This document shows, piece after piece, positions 1 to 11,026 of a stretch of DNA of 64,000 nucleotides. The notes beneath the pieces were generated by a model, which was not told the DNA's origin, made no database searches, and saw only the letters and a list, made by a program, of their open reading frames with translations. The DNA lies in assembly GCF_017813235.1 (NCBI RefSeq), contig NZ_JAGISH010000001.1, positions 1 to 64,000 on the forward strand, given 5' to 3'. Within the stretch, counting starts at the first letter, position 1. The number at the start of each line of letters is the position of its first letter. The stretch is from Sagittula salina (GTDB lineage Bacteria > Pseudomonadota > Alphaproteobacteria > Rhodobacterales > Rhodobacteraceae). A program made the position numbers and the translations under genes.

Positions 1-78
<78 letters not shown>

Positions 79-99
79 CCCTCACCCCGAAGGACCGCC

Positions 100-2010
100 A
101 TGGACGACCTGCATATTCGCCGCACTGGCCGCACCGGTCGCATTACCCTGACCCGCCCGCAGGCACTGAACGCGCTGACCTACCAGATGTGCCACGATAT
201 CGAGGCGGCACTGGACGGCTGGCGACACGACGACGCGGTGTCGCTGATCATCCTGGACGCCGAAGGGGAAAAGGCCTTTTGCGCCGGCGGCGATATCGCG
301 GAGATGTACCGCACCGGCACCTCAGGCAACTATGACTACGGTCGGCGCTTCTGGCGCGACGAATACCGGCTGAACGCCAAGCTGGCGGAATACCCCAAAC
401 CCGTCGTCGCCTTCCTCAACGGATTCACCATGGGCGGCGGCGTGGGGCTTGGCGGGCACGTCAGCCATCGCATCGTTGGTCAAAGCTCGAAGATCTCCAT
501 GCCCGAATGCGCCATCGGCTTTGTGCCCGACGTCGGCGGCACGCATCTTCTGGCACAAGCACCGGGGCGGCTGGGCGAATACCTCGGCCTGACCGCTTAC
601 CGCATGAATGCCGCCGACGCGCTGTACGCCGGATTTGCCGACCACTTCATTCCGGAGGACACCTGGTCCGCGCTGAAAGAGCGACTGGCCGAAAGCGGCA
701 ACGTTGAGGCGCTGCAGGGCGCGGGCGCCGGCCCTGCCCCGCTGGCTGCGCTGCGCCCCGAGATTGACGCGCTTTTTGCCGGGGAGCGATTGCAGGACAT
801 AGTCAATGCCCTGCGTTCGGCCGCAACCGAGTTTGCGCAGCGCACACTGGCGACGATGGAAAGGCATGCTCCCCTTGCCATGGCCACCACGGTGGAGATG
901 CTGCACCGGTTGCGCGGCCCGTCGCTTTCGATCCGCAAGGCGCTGGAACTGGAATACCGCGTCAGCCACCGCATCATGGAGCACGGCGATTTCCTCGAAG
1001 GCATCCGTGCGGCCATCATCGACAAGGACAGACAGCCGCACTGGCGCCACGCGCTTGACCGCATGCCGCAGGTTGATGTTTCGAAACTGCTTCGGCCGCT
1101 CGGCCCCGACACTCTGGATTTCAAGGAGAGAGCCATGCACATCGCCTTTATCGGTCTCGGCAACATGGGGGCGCCCATGGCCGCCAATCTCGCGGCGGCC
1201 GGGCATCAGGTCACCGGCTTCGACGTGGCGGGCACCACCACGGAAGGCGTGACAAAAGCCCCCACCGCCCCGGAGGCCGTGCGCGGCGCTGACTTGGTGA
1301 TCACGATGTTGCCCAACGGCGACATCCTGCGCGCCGTGGCCGCCGAAGTGGTCCCGCACATGAAGCCGGGCGCCGTGCTGCTCGATTGTTCAACCGTCGA
1401 CGTCGCCGCAGCCCGCGCCGTGGCCATGATGGCGGAGGAAGCCGGGCTTAAGGCGCTCGACGCGCCCGTGTCCGGCGGCATCGGCGGCGCTTCGGCGGGC
1501 ACGCTGACCTTCATGGTGGGCGGCTCCGACGAGGCCTTCGAGATCGCCAAACCCCTGTTCGAGATCATGGGCCAGAAAGCCGTGCACTGCGGCGCCTCCG
1601 GCAACGGTCAGGCGGCGAAGATCTGCAACAACATGATCCTCGGCGTCACCATGATCGCCACCTGCGAAGCTTTTGCCCTGGCCGACAAGCTGGGCCTGTC
1701 ACGCGAGGCGATGTTCGATGTGGTCTCCACCTCTTCGGGCTATTCGTGGTCGATGAATGCCTATTGCCCGGCGCCGGGCGTGGGACCGACCTCACCGGCG
1801 GACAACGGTTACAATCCCGGTTTCGCCGCCGAGCTCATGCTGAAGGACCTGCGGCTCAGCCAGAAGGCAGCGGAAGCGGCTGACGCCGACACGCCTATGG
1901 GTCACGCGGCCTGCGAACTCTACCGCAGCTTCGTCGAGGAAGAGGACGGCAAAGGGCGCGATTTCTCCGCAATGCTGCCACGGTTCGAGACCCGCAGGCG
2001 CGGCAACTGA
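100..2010 (+). CDS. 3-hydroxyisobutyryl-CoA hydrolase (enoyl-CoA hydratase family) fused in frame to 3-hydroxyisobutyrate dehydrogenase
   Basis: The 636-codon frame holds two consecutive valine-degradation enzymes. Residues 1-345 are a crotonase-fold protein with the oxyanion-hole segment GGGVGLGGH and the PECAIGFVPDVGG block typical of 3-hydroxyisobutyryl-CoA hydrolases, which release free 3-hydroxyisobutyrate. Residues 346-636 are a complete MmsB. The first half ends at its usual length, but no stop codon separates it from the Met of MmsB; only the dehydrogenase's own Shine-Dalgarno sequence (AAGGAG, about 1122-1127) is read through. An AAGGA lies before the ATG at 100. In relatives these are usually two adjacent genes, so this is either a real stop-loss fusion or a sequence error. 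The two catalytic steps are consecutive in the pathway, so a fusion would make sense. Confidence 0.85.
   Translation: MDDLHIRRTGRTGRITLTRPQALNALTYQMCHDIEAALDGWRHDDAVSLIILDAEGEKAFCAGGDIAEMYRTGTSGNYDYGRRFWRDEYRLNAKLAEYPKPVVAFLNGFTMGGGVGLGGHVSHRIVGQSSKISMPECAIGFVPDVGGTHLLAQAPGRLGEYLGLTAYRMNAADALYAGFADHFIPEDTWSALKERLAESGNVEALQGAGAGPAPLAALRPEIDALFAGERLQDIVNALRSAATEFAQRTLATMERHAPLAMATTVEMLHRLRGPSLSIRKALELEYRVSHRIMEHGDFLEGIRAAIIDKDRQPHWRHALDRMPQVDVSKLLRPLGPDTLDFKERAMHIAFIGLGNMGAPMAANLAAAGHQVTGFDVAGTTTEGVTKAPTAPEAVRGADLVITMLPNGDILRAVAAEVVPHMKPGAVLLDCSTVDVAAARAVAMMAEEAGLKALDAPVSGGIGGASAGTLTFMVGGSDEAFEIAKPLFEIMGQKAVHCGASGNGQAAKICNNMILGVTMIATCEAFALADKLGLSREAMFDVVSTSSGYSWSMNAYCPAPGVGPTSPADNGYNPGFAAELMLKDLRLSQKAAEAADADTPMGHAACELYRSFVEEEDGKGRDFSAMLPRFETRRRGN
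1135..2010 (+). CDS. mmsB: 3-hydroxyisobutyrate dehydrogenase (internal start within the fused frame)
   Basis: From the internal ATG at 1135 the frame encodes a full-length 291-residue MmsB, which oxidises 3-hydroxyisobutyrate to methylmalonate semialdehyde with NAD+. It opens with the Rossmann motif GLGNMG, has the substrate-binding block DAPVSGG, and carries the catalytic-lysine region around KICNN. AAGGAGAG sits 5 bases before the ATG, so it can be translated alone even if the upstream hydrolase reads through. A hairpin at 2036-2068 follows. Confidence 0.85.
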   Translation: MHIAFIGLGNMGAPMAANLAAAGHQVTGFDVAGTTTEGVTKAPTAPEAVRGADLVITMLPNGDILRAVAAEVVPHMKPGAVLLDCSTVDVAAARAVAMMAEEAGLKALDAPVSGGIGGASAGTLTFMVGGSDEAFEIAKPLFEIMGQKAVHCGASGNGQAAKICNNMILGVTMIATCEAFALADKLGLSREAMFDVVSTSSGYSWSMNAYCPAPGVGPTSPADNGYNPGFAAELMLKDLRLSQKAAEAADADTPMGHAACELYRSFVEEEDGKGRDFSAMLPRFETRRRGN

Positions 2011-2035
2011 CACAGCCTCATCGACGGAATGCAGA

Positions 2036-2075
2036 CCCTCCGGCACGCGGAGGCCGATACGCGGAGGGCCATTTT
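2036..2075 (+). terminator. Possible terminator after mmsB
   Basis: CCCTCCG (2036-2042) can pair with CGGAGGG (2062-2068), followed by CCATTTT. The T run is short, so efficiency is uncertain. Confidence 0.4.
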
Positions 2076-2215
2076 GACGAAGGTTGCATCCCCCGTCCCG
2101 CCAATCTTTCGCGCGCTGCTCTGCAGTTTCGTGATCTTGACGCAGATCATGTGGGAAGGGCCAAACCAGGGGTAAGGTAATCGGTATCGACACAACGTTA
2201 CCGGGGGTTTTCACC

Positions 2216-2419
2216 ATGACACGGAATATGGGTCAGTTGGACCGAATTATCCGCGCCGCGATCGGCATCTTTCTCCTCATCCTCGTCTTCACCTCGCTGT
2301 CCGGGGCTTGGGCGTGGATTGCGGGCATCATCGGAGTGGCCATGCTGACCTCCTCCGCCTTTGGAATCTGCCCGCCCTACGCCCTCTTCGGCATCAATAC
2401 CTGCCGAATCAAAGGCTGA
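2216..2419 (+). CDS. DUF2892 small inner-membrane protein
   Basis: A 67-residue protein that begins with the amphipathic NMGQLDRIIRAAIG segment typical of DUF2892 and has two hydrophobic helices (about 15-30 and 32-50), ending in GICPPYALFGINTC. DUF2892 domains often accompany rhodaneses (YgaP) in thiol and sulfur metabolism, but the molecular role is unknown. GGGGG lies upstream of the ATG. It converges with the patatin gene; the two stop codons are directly adjacent (2417-2419 and 2422-2420). Confidence 0.85.
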   Translation: MTRNMGQLDRIIRAAIGIFLLILVFTSLSGAWAWIAGIIGVAMLTSSAFGICPPYALFGINTCRIKG

Positions 2420-3349
2420 TCATTCAGCCGCGAGGTGCGCCATGGGGGTGGGGTTCGCCGTCGTCGCATCCTCCAGTAGCGGTCGACTCATTCCCGCCAT
2501 TGCGCTGATGCGATCGCGGGCATTTTCGACCATGTCCGTGCCCAACCGGATAGCCTCTGCCGCGCGATAGAGTTCCAGAACCGAAATATGCAGCAGGTCG
2601 CCCGACAACGTCAGATCCGGCGGGTCGGCGGCCTCGCGCGCCTTGCGCATGAATTCCATCATGATCCCGATGGAGACCGAAACGACTTCGCCATAAGCCG
2701 GCACCGGCTCGCGGGGTGCCGGCGGCGGAAGCCCCGGAAGCGTGGCGCTCATCCGCCCCCAAAGCCCTTGGGTCGGAGTCTGGGGCTCCCACATCACGCC
2801 ATCCTTCGGCAGGTCGGGGTTGACGGCGATGGTGCAGGTCGCGCCAAGCGCCCGTGTGGCCGAGGTCGGCACCGGATTGATGATGCCGCCATCCAGCAGC
2901 CAGCGGCCACGCACTTTCACCGGAGAGAACACACCGGGAATGGAAACAGAGGCGCGCACGGCCTCTGCAAGATTGCCCTCGCGCAGCCAGACCTCCCGAC
3001 CCGTAGCCATGTCGCAGGCCACGGCAAGGAAGGGGCGCGGCAGATCCTCGATGCGCTCAGGCAGACCAAGTTCCTGCAGCACGCGCATCACCGCCTTGCC
3101 TTCGACCAGACCACCTCGATTGATCGAAAAATCCATGTACTTCAGAAATTTGCCTTGGGTGAGGGCCCGACCCCAGGTTTCAAGCTCGTCCAGCTTGTCG
3201 CCCGCCCACGCCGCCCCGACGAGCGCGCCCATGGAGCAACCCGCCACCACATCCGGTTCCACGCCCATGCGGTGCAACTCGCGCAGGACGCCGACGTGGC
3301 ACCATCCGCGAGCGCCGCCTGCCCCCAATGCGATCCCAAGCCTGTGCAT
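2420..3349 (-). CDS. Patatin-like phospholipase (RssA/YchK type)
   Basis: A 309-residue patatin-fold hydrolase. The oxyanion loop GAGGARG (9-15), nucleophile elbow GCSMG (Ser39) and DGG (Asp153) form the Ser-Asp dyad used to cleave acyl esters of phospholipids. I chose the ATG at 3349 because AAAGGAAA lies just upstream and the family starts a few residues before the GAGGARG loop; the open frame extends 21 codons further upstream. It lies downstream of uvrA on the same strand, separated by a strong hairpin. No signal peptide is visible, so it is probably cytoplasmic or peripherally membrane-bound. The substrate is unknown. Confidence 0.88.
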   Translation of the reverse strand: MHRLGIALGAGGARGWCHVGVLRELHRMGVEPDVVAGCSMGALVGAAWAGDKLDELETWGRALTQGKFLKYMDFSINRGGLVEGKAVMRVLQELGLPERIEDLPRPFLAVACDMATGREVWLREGNLAEAVRASVSIPGVFSPVKVRGRWLLDGGIINPVPTSATRALGATCTIAVNPDLPKDGVMWEPQTPTQGLWGRMSATLPGLPPPAPREPVPAYGEVVSVSIGIMMEFMRKAREAADPPDLTLSGDLLHISVLELYRAAEAIRLGTDMVENARDRISAMAGMSRPLLEDATTANPTPMAHLAAE

Positions 3350-3376
3350 GATCGGTTTCCTTTCGTCACCTGTCGG

Positions 3377-3401
3377 ACCAACCCGCGACAATCGGGTTGG
3401 T
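3377..3401 (-). terminator. Perfect 9-bp hairpin between uvrA and the patatin gene
   Basis: ACCAACCCG (3377-3385) and CGGGTTGGT (3393-3401) pair perfectly around a 7-base loop. No T run follows on either strand. It could weaken read-through from uvrA or stabilise an mRNA end. Confidence 0.45.
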
Positions 3402-3450
3402 TCCTGAGACAACGGAGGGAGAGCGTTTCAGCGGGGGGTTGGCTGGCGGA

Positions 3451-6354
<2,904 letters not shown>

Positions 6355-6437
6355 CGAGATCCTCGGCATAGTGGTCGGTCACGGATGTGACCGGGCAAAC
6401 ATAGGGCACTTGCTGCGGCCCGCCAATGGCGAAACAG

Positions 6438-6452
6438 GAACATTAATCGAAC
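6438..6452 (-). promoter_or_regulatory. LexA (SOS) box upstream of uvrA
   Basis: GAAC (6438-6441), seven bases, GAAC (6449-6452) exactly match the direct-repeat SOS box GAAC-N7-GAAC (GTTC-N7-GTTC on the other strand) known for alphaproteobacterial LexA. On the uvrA strand it lies just upstream of a plausible promoter, TTGGCG-17-TATGTT. Confidence 0.8.
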
Positions 6453-6562
6453 ATCACGCCATCAACGGTTTTCCCGGTGCATTCCTGCGCTTCGCCTTGG
6501 CTACTTCCTGGGCACAACGCGTCAAGCTCCCCGTCCGGTTCACCACGATCGCCTCCGCGCCC

Positions 6563-6590
6563 TTTACATTCATTTGATTGAATGTATATA
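6563..6590 (+). promoter_or_regulatory. Rhodanese promoter with embedded SqrR/BigR-type operator
   Basis: A good promoter, TTTACA (6563-6568), 16 bases, TATATA (6585-6590), contains a palindrome with perfect 8-bp arms TACATTCA and TGAATGTA (6565-6572, 6579-6586). Its core is ATTC-N8-GAAT (6568-6583), the operator described for the persulfide-sensing ArsR-family repressors SqrR and BigR. Repressor bound here would block RNA polymerase directly. Confidence 0.75.
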
Positions 6591-6618
6591 TGCTGCAAGC
6601 GCAAAAGGAGACGCCATC

Positions 6619-6975
6619 ATGTTCGCATTCATGCAACGCAGCCCCGCCGCGAACGGCCTCACCGCCGCCGACGCGGTTGCAAAGACCCCCACGGGCGAGA
6701 TCATCCTGATCGACGTCCGCGACCCTTCCGAGCTTGCCTTTGGCAAGGCGAAGGGCGCCCTGAACATCCCCAGTGCCGCACTGATGATGCGCGCGGACCC
6801 GCGTTCCCCGGAATGCCTGCCGGAACTGAAGGACGGCAAACCCATCGCGGTCTACTGCGCCTCCGGGGCGCGGTCGGCCATGGCAAAGCAAATGCTGGAA
6901 CGCATGGGCCACGCCGAAGTGCACAACATCGGCGGGCTGGCCGCATGGCAGCGCGCGGGCGGTGCGCTGGTCTGA
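6619..6975 (+). CDS. Single-domain rhodanese-like protein
   Basis: A 118-residue cytoplasmic rhodanese. The family Asp-Arg pair is in LIDVRDPSE (30-38) and the active-site loop is CASGARS with the sulfur-accepting Cys80; the C terminus has the usual GGLAAW motif. A six-residue loop plus the small size fits a GlpE/PspE-like thiosulfate or persulfide sulfurtransferase. The start at 6619 is set by AAAAGGAG eight bases upstream; an in-frame ATG at 6574 overlaps the promoter and is unlikely. The operator in the promoter suggests induction by sulfide or persulfide. No repressor or sulfide:quinone oxidoreductase gene lies in the window. Confidence 0.92.
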   Translation: MFAFMQRSPAANGLTAADAVAKTPTGEIILIDVRDPSELAFGKAKGALNIPSAALMMRADPRSPECLPELKDGKPIAVYCASGARSAMAKQMLERMGHAEVHNIGGLAAWQRAGGALV

Positions 6976-6984
6976 GTTTTCTGC

Positions 6985-7018
6985 AAAAAGACGCCGCCCG
7001 GCCCACCCGGACGGCGCC
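6985..7018 (-). terminator. Rho-independent terminator of the agl operon
   Basis: Read on the minus strand, a GC-rich hairpin of about 11 bp (arms near 7008-7018 and 6990-7001, one mismatch and one G-T pair) is followed directly by TTTTT (6989-6985). It closes aglK and, from the other side, the rhodanese gene. Confidence 0.8.
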
Positions 7019-7038
7019 TCCCTCTCGCCTCTCCTCCC

Positions 7039-8133
7039 TTAGCGGTAGAGCAACGAGATCCCGTCAGCGAAGAGATGCACCTTGGCCGCGTCCGCCGTCA
7101 GCGCCACCGTCTGACCGCGCATTCCGGTGTGAATGCCCGGCAGCTTGGCGATGACCGCGTGCGCCCCGCCCTCCGGCACAAAGTAGAGAAGCGTGACCTC
7201 TCCCAACGCTTCGGTGATCTCCACGGTTCCCCGGTAGACCGCCGCGTCTGCCGCGTCTTTTGTCAGGGTGAAGTCCTCCGGCCGGATGCCCACGTTGACC
7301 TTGAGCCCCATATCGGAGGGTCCGGTCGGCACGACCGACAAGACTTCGCCCCTGGCCAGCCGTACCCGCGTCTGCGCGCCGGTCTCGATCACCTCGCCGG
7401 GCAGCAGGTTCATCGCCGGAGAGCCAATGAACTGCGCGACGAATTCGTTGTGCGGCGTCTCGTACAGCTCCAGCGGCGCCCCCACCTGCGCAATGCCCTT
7501 GTTCGCCAGCACGACGATCCGGGTGGCAAGCGTCATCGCCTCCACCTGATCGTGGGTGACATAGATCATCGTGCGGTCGGGCATCGACTCCTTCAGTTGC
7601 GCGATTTCGATGCGGGTCGCCACACGCAGCGCCGCATCGAGGTTCGACAAGGGTTCGTCGAACAGGAACACCTTCGGGTCGCGCACGATCGACCGCCCGA
7701 TCGCCACCCGCTGGCGTTGCCCGCCGGACAGCGCCTTGGGCAGGCGGTCGAGGTAGGGCTCAAGCTGCAACATCTTCGCCGCGCGTGTCACGGCGGCGTC
7801 GATCTCCGCCGGTGTCTTCTTTGCCAGCTTCAGGGCAAAGGCCATGTTCTCCCGCACGGTCATATGCGGGTAGAGCGCGTAGGACTGAAAGACCATGGCG
7901 ATCCCGCGCTGCGCCGGCGGCACGTCGTTGACCACCTGCCCGTCGATCTCCAGCGTGCCACCGGTGATCTTTTCCAGTCCCGCGATCATCCGTAACAGCG
8001 TCGACTTCCCGCAGCCCGAAGGCCCGACGAAAACGATCAGCTCCCCCGGCTGGATGTCGAGGTTGATGTCCTTCAGCACGTTCACCGTGCCGCCGTAGGT
8101 CTTCTCGACGTCCCTGAGCTTCAGCCCCGCCAT
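7039..8133 (-). CDS. aglK: Alpha-glucoside ABC transporter, ATP-binding protein
   Basis: A 364-residue MalK/UgpC-type ATPase with Walker A GPSGCGKST, Q-loop FQSYALYPH, signature LSGGQRQRV, Walker B VFLFDEP, switch His in YVTHDQ, and a C-terminal TOBE/OB regulatory domain (about 240-364). It energises uptake through AglF and AglG. It is the last gene of the leftward operon, 18 bases after aglA, with a terminator beyond. The order E-F-G-A-K matches the agl operon of Sinorhizobium meliloti. Confidence 0.95.
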   Translation of the reverse strand: MAGLKLRDVEKTYGGTVNVLKDINLDIQPGELIVFVGPSGCGKSTLLRMIAGLEKITGGTLEIDGQVVNDVPPAQRGIAMVFQSYALYPHMTVRENMAFALKLAKKTPAEIDAAVTRAAKMLQLEPYLDRLPKALSGGQRQRVAIGRSIVRDPKVFLFDEPLSNLDAALRVATRIEIAQLKESMPDRTMIYVTHDQVEAMTLATRIVVLANKGIAQVGAPLELYETPHNEFVAQFIGSPAMNLLPGEVIETGAQTRVRLARGEVLSVVPTGPSDMGLKVNVGIRPEDFTLTKDAADAAVYRGTVEITEALGEVTLLYFVPEGGAHAVIAKLPGIHTGMRGQTVALTADAAKVHLFADGISLLYR

Positions 8134-8151
8134 GGTCCCCTCTCCCTCATT

Positions 8152-9780
8152 TCATGCCTTGAGTGCCAGCGCAGGCTGCCACGGTCCCAGATGCAGCTTG
8201 CCGTCCGGCCCCGGCGCGGCCGAACCCAGTTCCTGCCCGATCTGGTGCCACTCGCCCGCCGGTGCATCCAGCGTCGCAGGCTCTCCCGACAGGTTCACGG
8301 CGACAAAGATCGTCTCGCCCTCGTGTTCGCGCGTAAAATGCACCACCGTGCCGGTGTTGCTGACACGGCTGTGCGTTCCCGTCTTCAACGCGCGGTGCGC
8401 GTGGCGAAACGCGATAGCCCGGCGATAGTGATGCAGCAGGGCACCCGGGTCCGCCTCCTCCAGCGATACGGTCATCGCGAGGTGCTGGTGCGACACAGGC
8501 AACCACGGTCTTTCGGCGGAAAAGCCGGCGTTCTGGTTCGACTCGTCCCAGACCATCGGCGTGCGGCAGCCGTCGCGGCCCTTGAACTCGGGCCAGAACT
8601 CGATGCCGTAGGGATCCTGCAGGTCCTCGAAGGGCACGTCCGCCTCCGGCAGGCCCAGTTCCTCGCCCTGGTATATGCAGACCGATCCGCGCAGGCACAT
8701 CTGCAGCGTCGTCATGGCGCGGCAGGCAGCGGGCGGCAGGTCCCAGCGGGTCGGGTGACGCACCACGTCGTGGTTGGAGTAGGCCCAGCAGGCCCAGCCG
8801 TCAGGCGCCTTCTCGTCCACGTCCTCCATCACCTGTACCACGCGCGCCGCGTCGGGTCGGTGGTTGGACAGGAACTCGAACGAGTAGCACATATGCACCC
8901 GGTCATCGCCCTTGGTGTACTCGCCCATGATCTCGAGACCGCGCTGCGCATCGCCGACCTCGCCCACCGCCGTCGCGGCGGGATATTCGTCCAGCAGCGC
9001 GCGGAAGCGTTCCAGGAACTTCAGGTTCTCTGGCCGGTTCTTGTCATAGAGATGCAGCTGGTGGTTGTACGGATTGACCTTCGGCGCGATGGAATCGTCG
9101 CGCTCCTCCGGCGGCAGCGCCGGGTTGTCGCGCAATTCGAGATCGTGAAAGTAGAAGTTGATCGTATCCAGCCGGAAGCCATCGACGCCGCGATCCAGCC
9201 AGAACCGCACCACGTCCAGCAGCGCATCCTGCACTTCGGGGTTGTGGAGGTTGAGGTCCGGCTGTTCGACGAGGAAGTTGTGCTGGTAGTACTGCTCGCG
9301 CCCCGCATGCCACTGCCAGCCCGGACCGCCAAAGATCGACAGCCAGTTTGTCGGCGGCGTGCCGTCGGGTTTCGGATCGGCCCAGACGTACCAGTCGGCC
9401 TTCGGATTATCCCGCGAGGATTGCGATTCAACGAACCACGGATGCTCCTTCGAGGTATGCGACAGCACGAGGTCGATCATGATCTTGATGCCGTAGGAAT
9501 GCGCCGTTTCCACCAGCACGTCAAAATCCGACAGCGAGCCGAACATCGGGTCGACGTCGCAGTAATCGCTGACGTCGTAGCCGAAATCCTTCATCGGCGA
9601 GGTGAAGAAGGGTGAGATCCAGATCGCATCCACGCCGAGGCTGGCGATATGCGGCAGCCGCCCGGTGATACCATTCAGATCCCCGATGCCGTCGCCGTTG
9701 CTGTCCTGATAGGAGCGCGGGTAGACTTGGTAGATCACGGCGCCGCGCCACCAATCCTTGTCGATTTTCTGCTCAGTCAT
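8152..9780 (-). CDS. aglA: Alpha-glucosidase, GH13 family
   Basis: A 542-residue intracellular GH13 enzyme that hydrolyses alpha-glucosides such as sucrose, maltose or trehalose to glucose. The four conserved regions are present: nucleophile Asp205 in GFRLDTIN, acid/base Glu274 in AVGEVGD, and transition-state Asp338 in YSNHDVV. There is no signal peptide, so it acts after uptake. It sits between permease gene aglG and ATPase gene aglK. Exact sugar preference (alpha-1,4, alpha-1,6 or sucrose) cannot be read from sequence. Confidence 0.95.
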   Translation of the reverse strand: MTEQKIDKDWWRGAVIYQVYPRSYQDSNGDGIGDLNGITGRLPHIASLGVDAIWISPFFTSPMKDFGYDVSDYCDVDPMFGSLSDFDVLVETAHSYGIKIMIDLVLSHTSKEHPWFVESQSSRDNPKADWYVWADPKPDGTPPTNWLSIFGGPGWQWHAGREQYYQHNFLVEQPDLNLHNPEVQDALLDVVRFWLDRGVDGFRLDTINFYFHDLELRDNPALPPEERDDSIAPKVNPYNHQLHLYDKNRPENLKFLERFRALLDEYPAATAVGEVGDAQRGLEIMGEYTKGDDRVHMCYSFEFLSNHRPDAARVVQVMEDVDEKAPDGWACWAYSNHDVVRHPTRWDLPPAACRAMTTLQMCLRGSVCIYQGEELGLPEADVPFEDLQDPYGIEFWPEFKGRDGCRTPMVWDESNQNAGFSAERPWLPVSHQHLAMTVSLEEADPGALLHHYRRAIAFRHAHRALKTGTHSRVSNTGTVVHFTREHEGETIFVAVNLSGEPATLDAPAGEWHQIGQELGSAAPGPDGKLHLGPWQPALALKA

Positions 9781-9859
9781 TCCTGTATCCTGCGTTTTCC
9801 GACCACGCTAAGGAAGCACGGCCCGGAGACCCGGCGCGTTCGCCGGGGGTATGGTTGCG

Positions 9860-11014
9860 TTATTTGACCGACCCGGCCAGCAGGCCGCGAACGAGATAGC
9901 GTTGCATGGCAAAGAAGACAGCCAGCGGCACGGCGATGGAAACGAAGGCCGCCGTGGCGAGGATCTCCCAGTTGCCGCCGCGCGTGCCAAGTAGCTCGAC
10001 GATCTGGTTGGTCATCACCGTGGTCTGCCCCGTCGCGTCGATAAGGAAGACCTTCGCCACCAGCAGGTCGTTCCACGTCCACAGGAACTGGAAGATCGCG
10101 AAGGAGGCCAGCGCCGGGTACGACAGCGGCAGGATGATCTTCGTGAATATCTGGAATTCCGTCGCCCCGTCCACTCGCGCGTTCTCGATGATGTCGCGCG
10201 GCAGGCCCGCCATGTAGTTGCGCAAGAGGTAGATCGCCAACGGCAGGCCAAAGCCGGTATGCGCCAGCCAGACGCCAAGGTAGCCCTTCCCGATCCCGAT
10301 CCCGAGGTGCAGCTTCAAAAGCGGGATCAGCGCGAGTTGAAGAGGTACCACCAACAGCCCCACGACAAAGGCAATCAGCAGCGCGCGACCGGGGAAATCC
10401 ATCCAGGCCAGTGCATATGCCGCGAAGGCCGCAACGACGATGGGAATGATCGTCGCCGGGATCGTAACCGTCAGCGTGTTGAAGAAGGCCTTTGCCATGC
10501 TGTCGGTGGAATTATCGGAAAACAGCACCTGCCGGTAGTTGGCGAGCGTGAATTCCGGCGGCACCACGGCAGTGACAAAGACCCGTTGCCCGCGCGATCC
10601 CTCCATGCGCTCCGGCGCCTCCATCCGATAGTCGCCGTTCTCCAGCACGGTGATGCGCTCTCCTGCCCGCGTCTCGGCGGTTTCGCCCACCGCGTAGGCG
10701 CCAACGTCGCGCGAGGAGATCCCCCACACAGAAATCGGTGCGGGCTGCACGCCCTCCTCGTCAAAGAGGTTGCCCGCGATCACCCAGACATCGCCCTCCT
10801 GCGCCTGGGAGTCGGGCGCCCCGGTGCGCAGCGTCAGGTTCTGTTCGGCCGCAAAGGGCGCCTTCCACCAGCCGGTGGTGGCGATCTGGTCCGCCGTGCG
10901 GAAGGACGACACGAACAGCCCCACCGTCGGAAACAGCCACAGCGCCACGATCACCACGACCGATATGTTCACGGCCCAGCTCAGGGACGACTTTCTGCCT
11001 GCGATATTGTCCAT
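9860..11014 (-). CDS. aglG: Alpha-glucoside ABC transporter permease
   Basis: A 384-residue MalG-type permease. TM1 lies at about 14-35, followed by an unusually large periplasmic loop of about 140 residues, then the five-helix core with the EAA motif (NARVDGATEFQIFTKIILPL). Ordinary MalG-type permeases are about 280 residues; a long loop and a length near 380 are typical of AglG itself. It starts 12 bases after aglF ends. It forms the membrane channel with AglF. Confidence 0.92.
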   Translation of the reverse strand: MDNIAGRKSSLSWAVNISVVVIVALWLFPTVGLFVSSFRTADQIATTGWWKAPFAAEQNLTLRTGAPDSQAQEGDVWVIAGNLFDEEGVQPAPISVWGISSRDVGAYAVGETAETRAGERITVLENGDYRMEAPERMEGSRGQRVFVTAVVPPEFTLANYRQVLFSDNSTDSMAKAFFNTLTVTIPATIIPIVVAAFAAYALAWMDFPGRALLIAFVVGLLVVPLQLALIPLLKLHLGIGIGKGYLGVWLAHTGFGLPLAIYLLRNYMAGLPRDIIENARVDGATEFQIFTKIILPLSYPALASFAIFQFLWTWNDLLVAKVFLIDATGQTTVMTNQIVELLGTRGGNWEILATAAFVSIAVPLAVFFAMQRYLVRGLLAGSVK

Positions 11015-11026
11015 CGGTTTGCCCCT

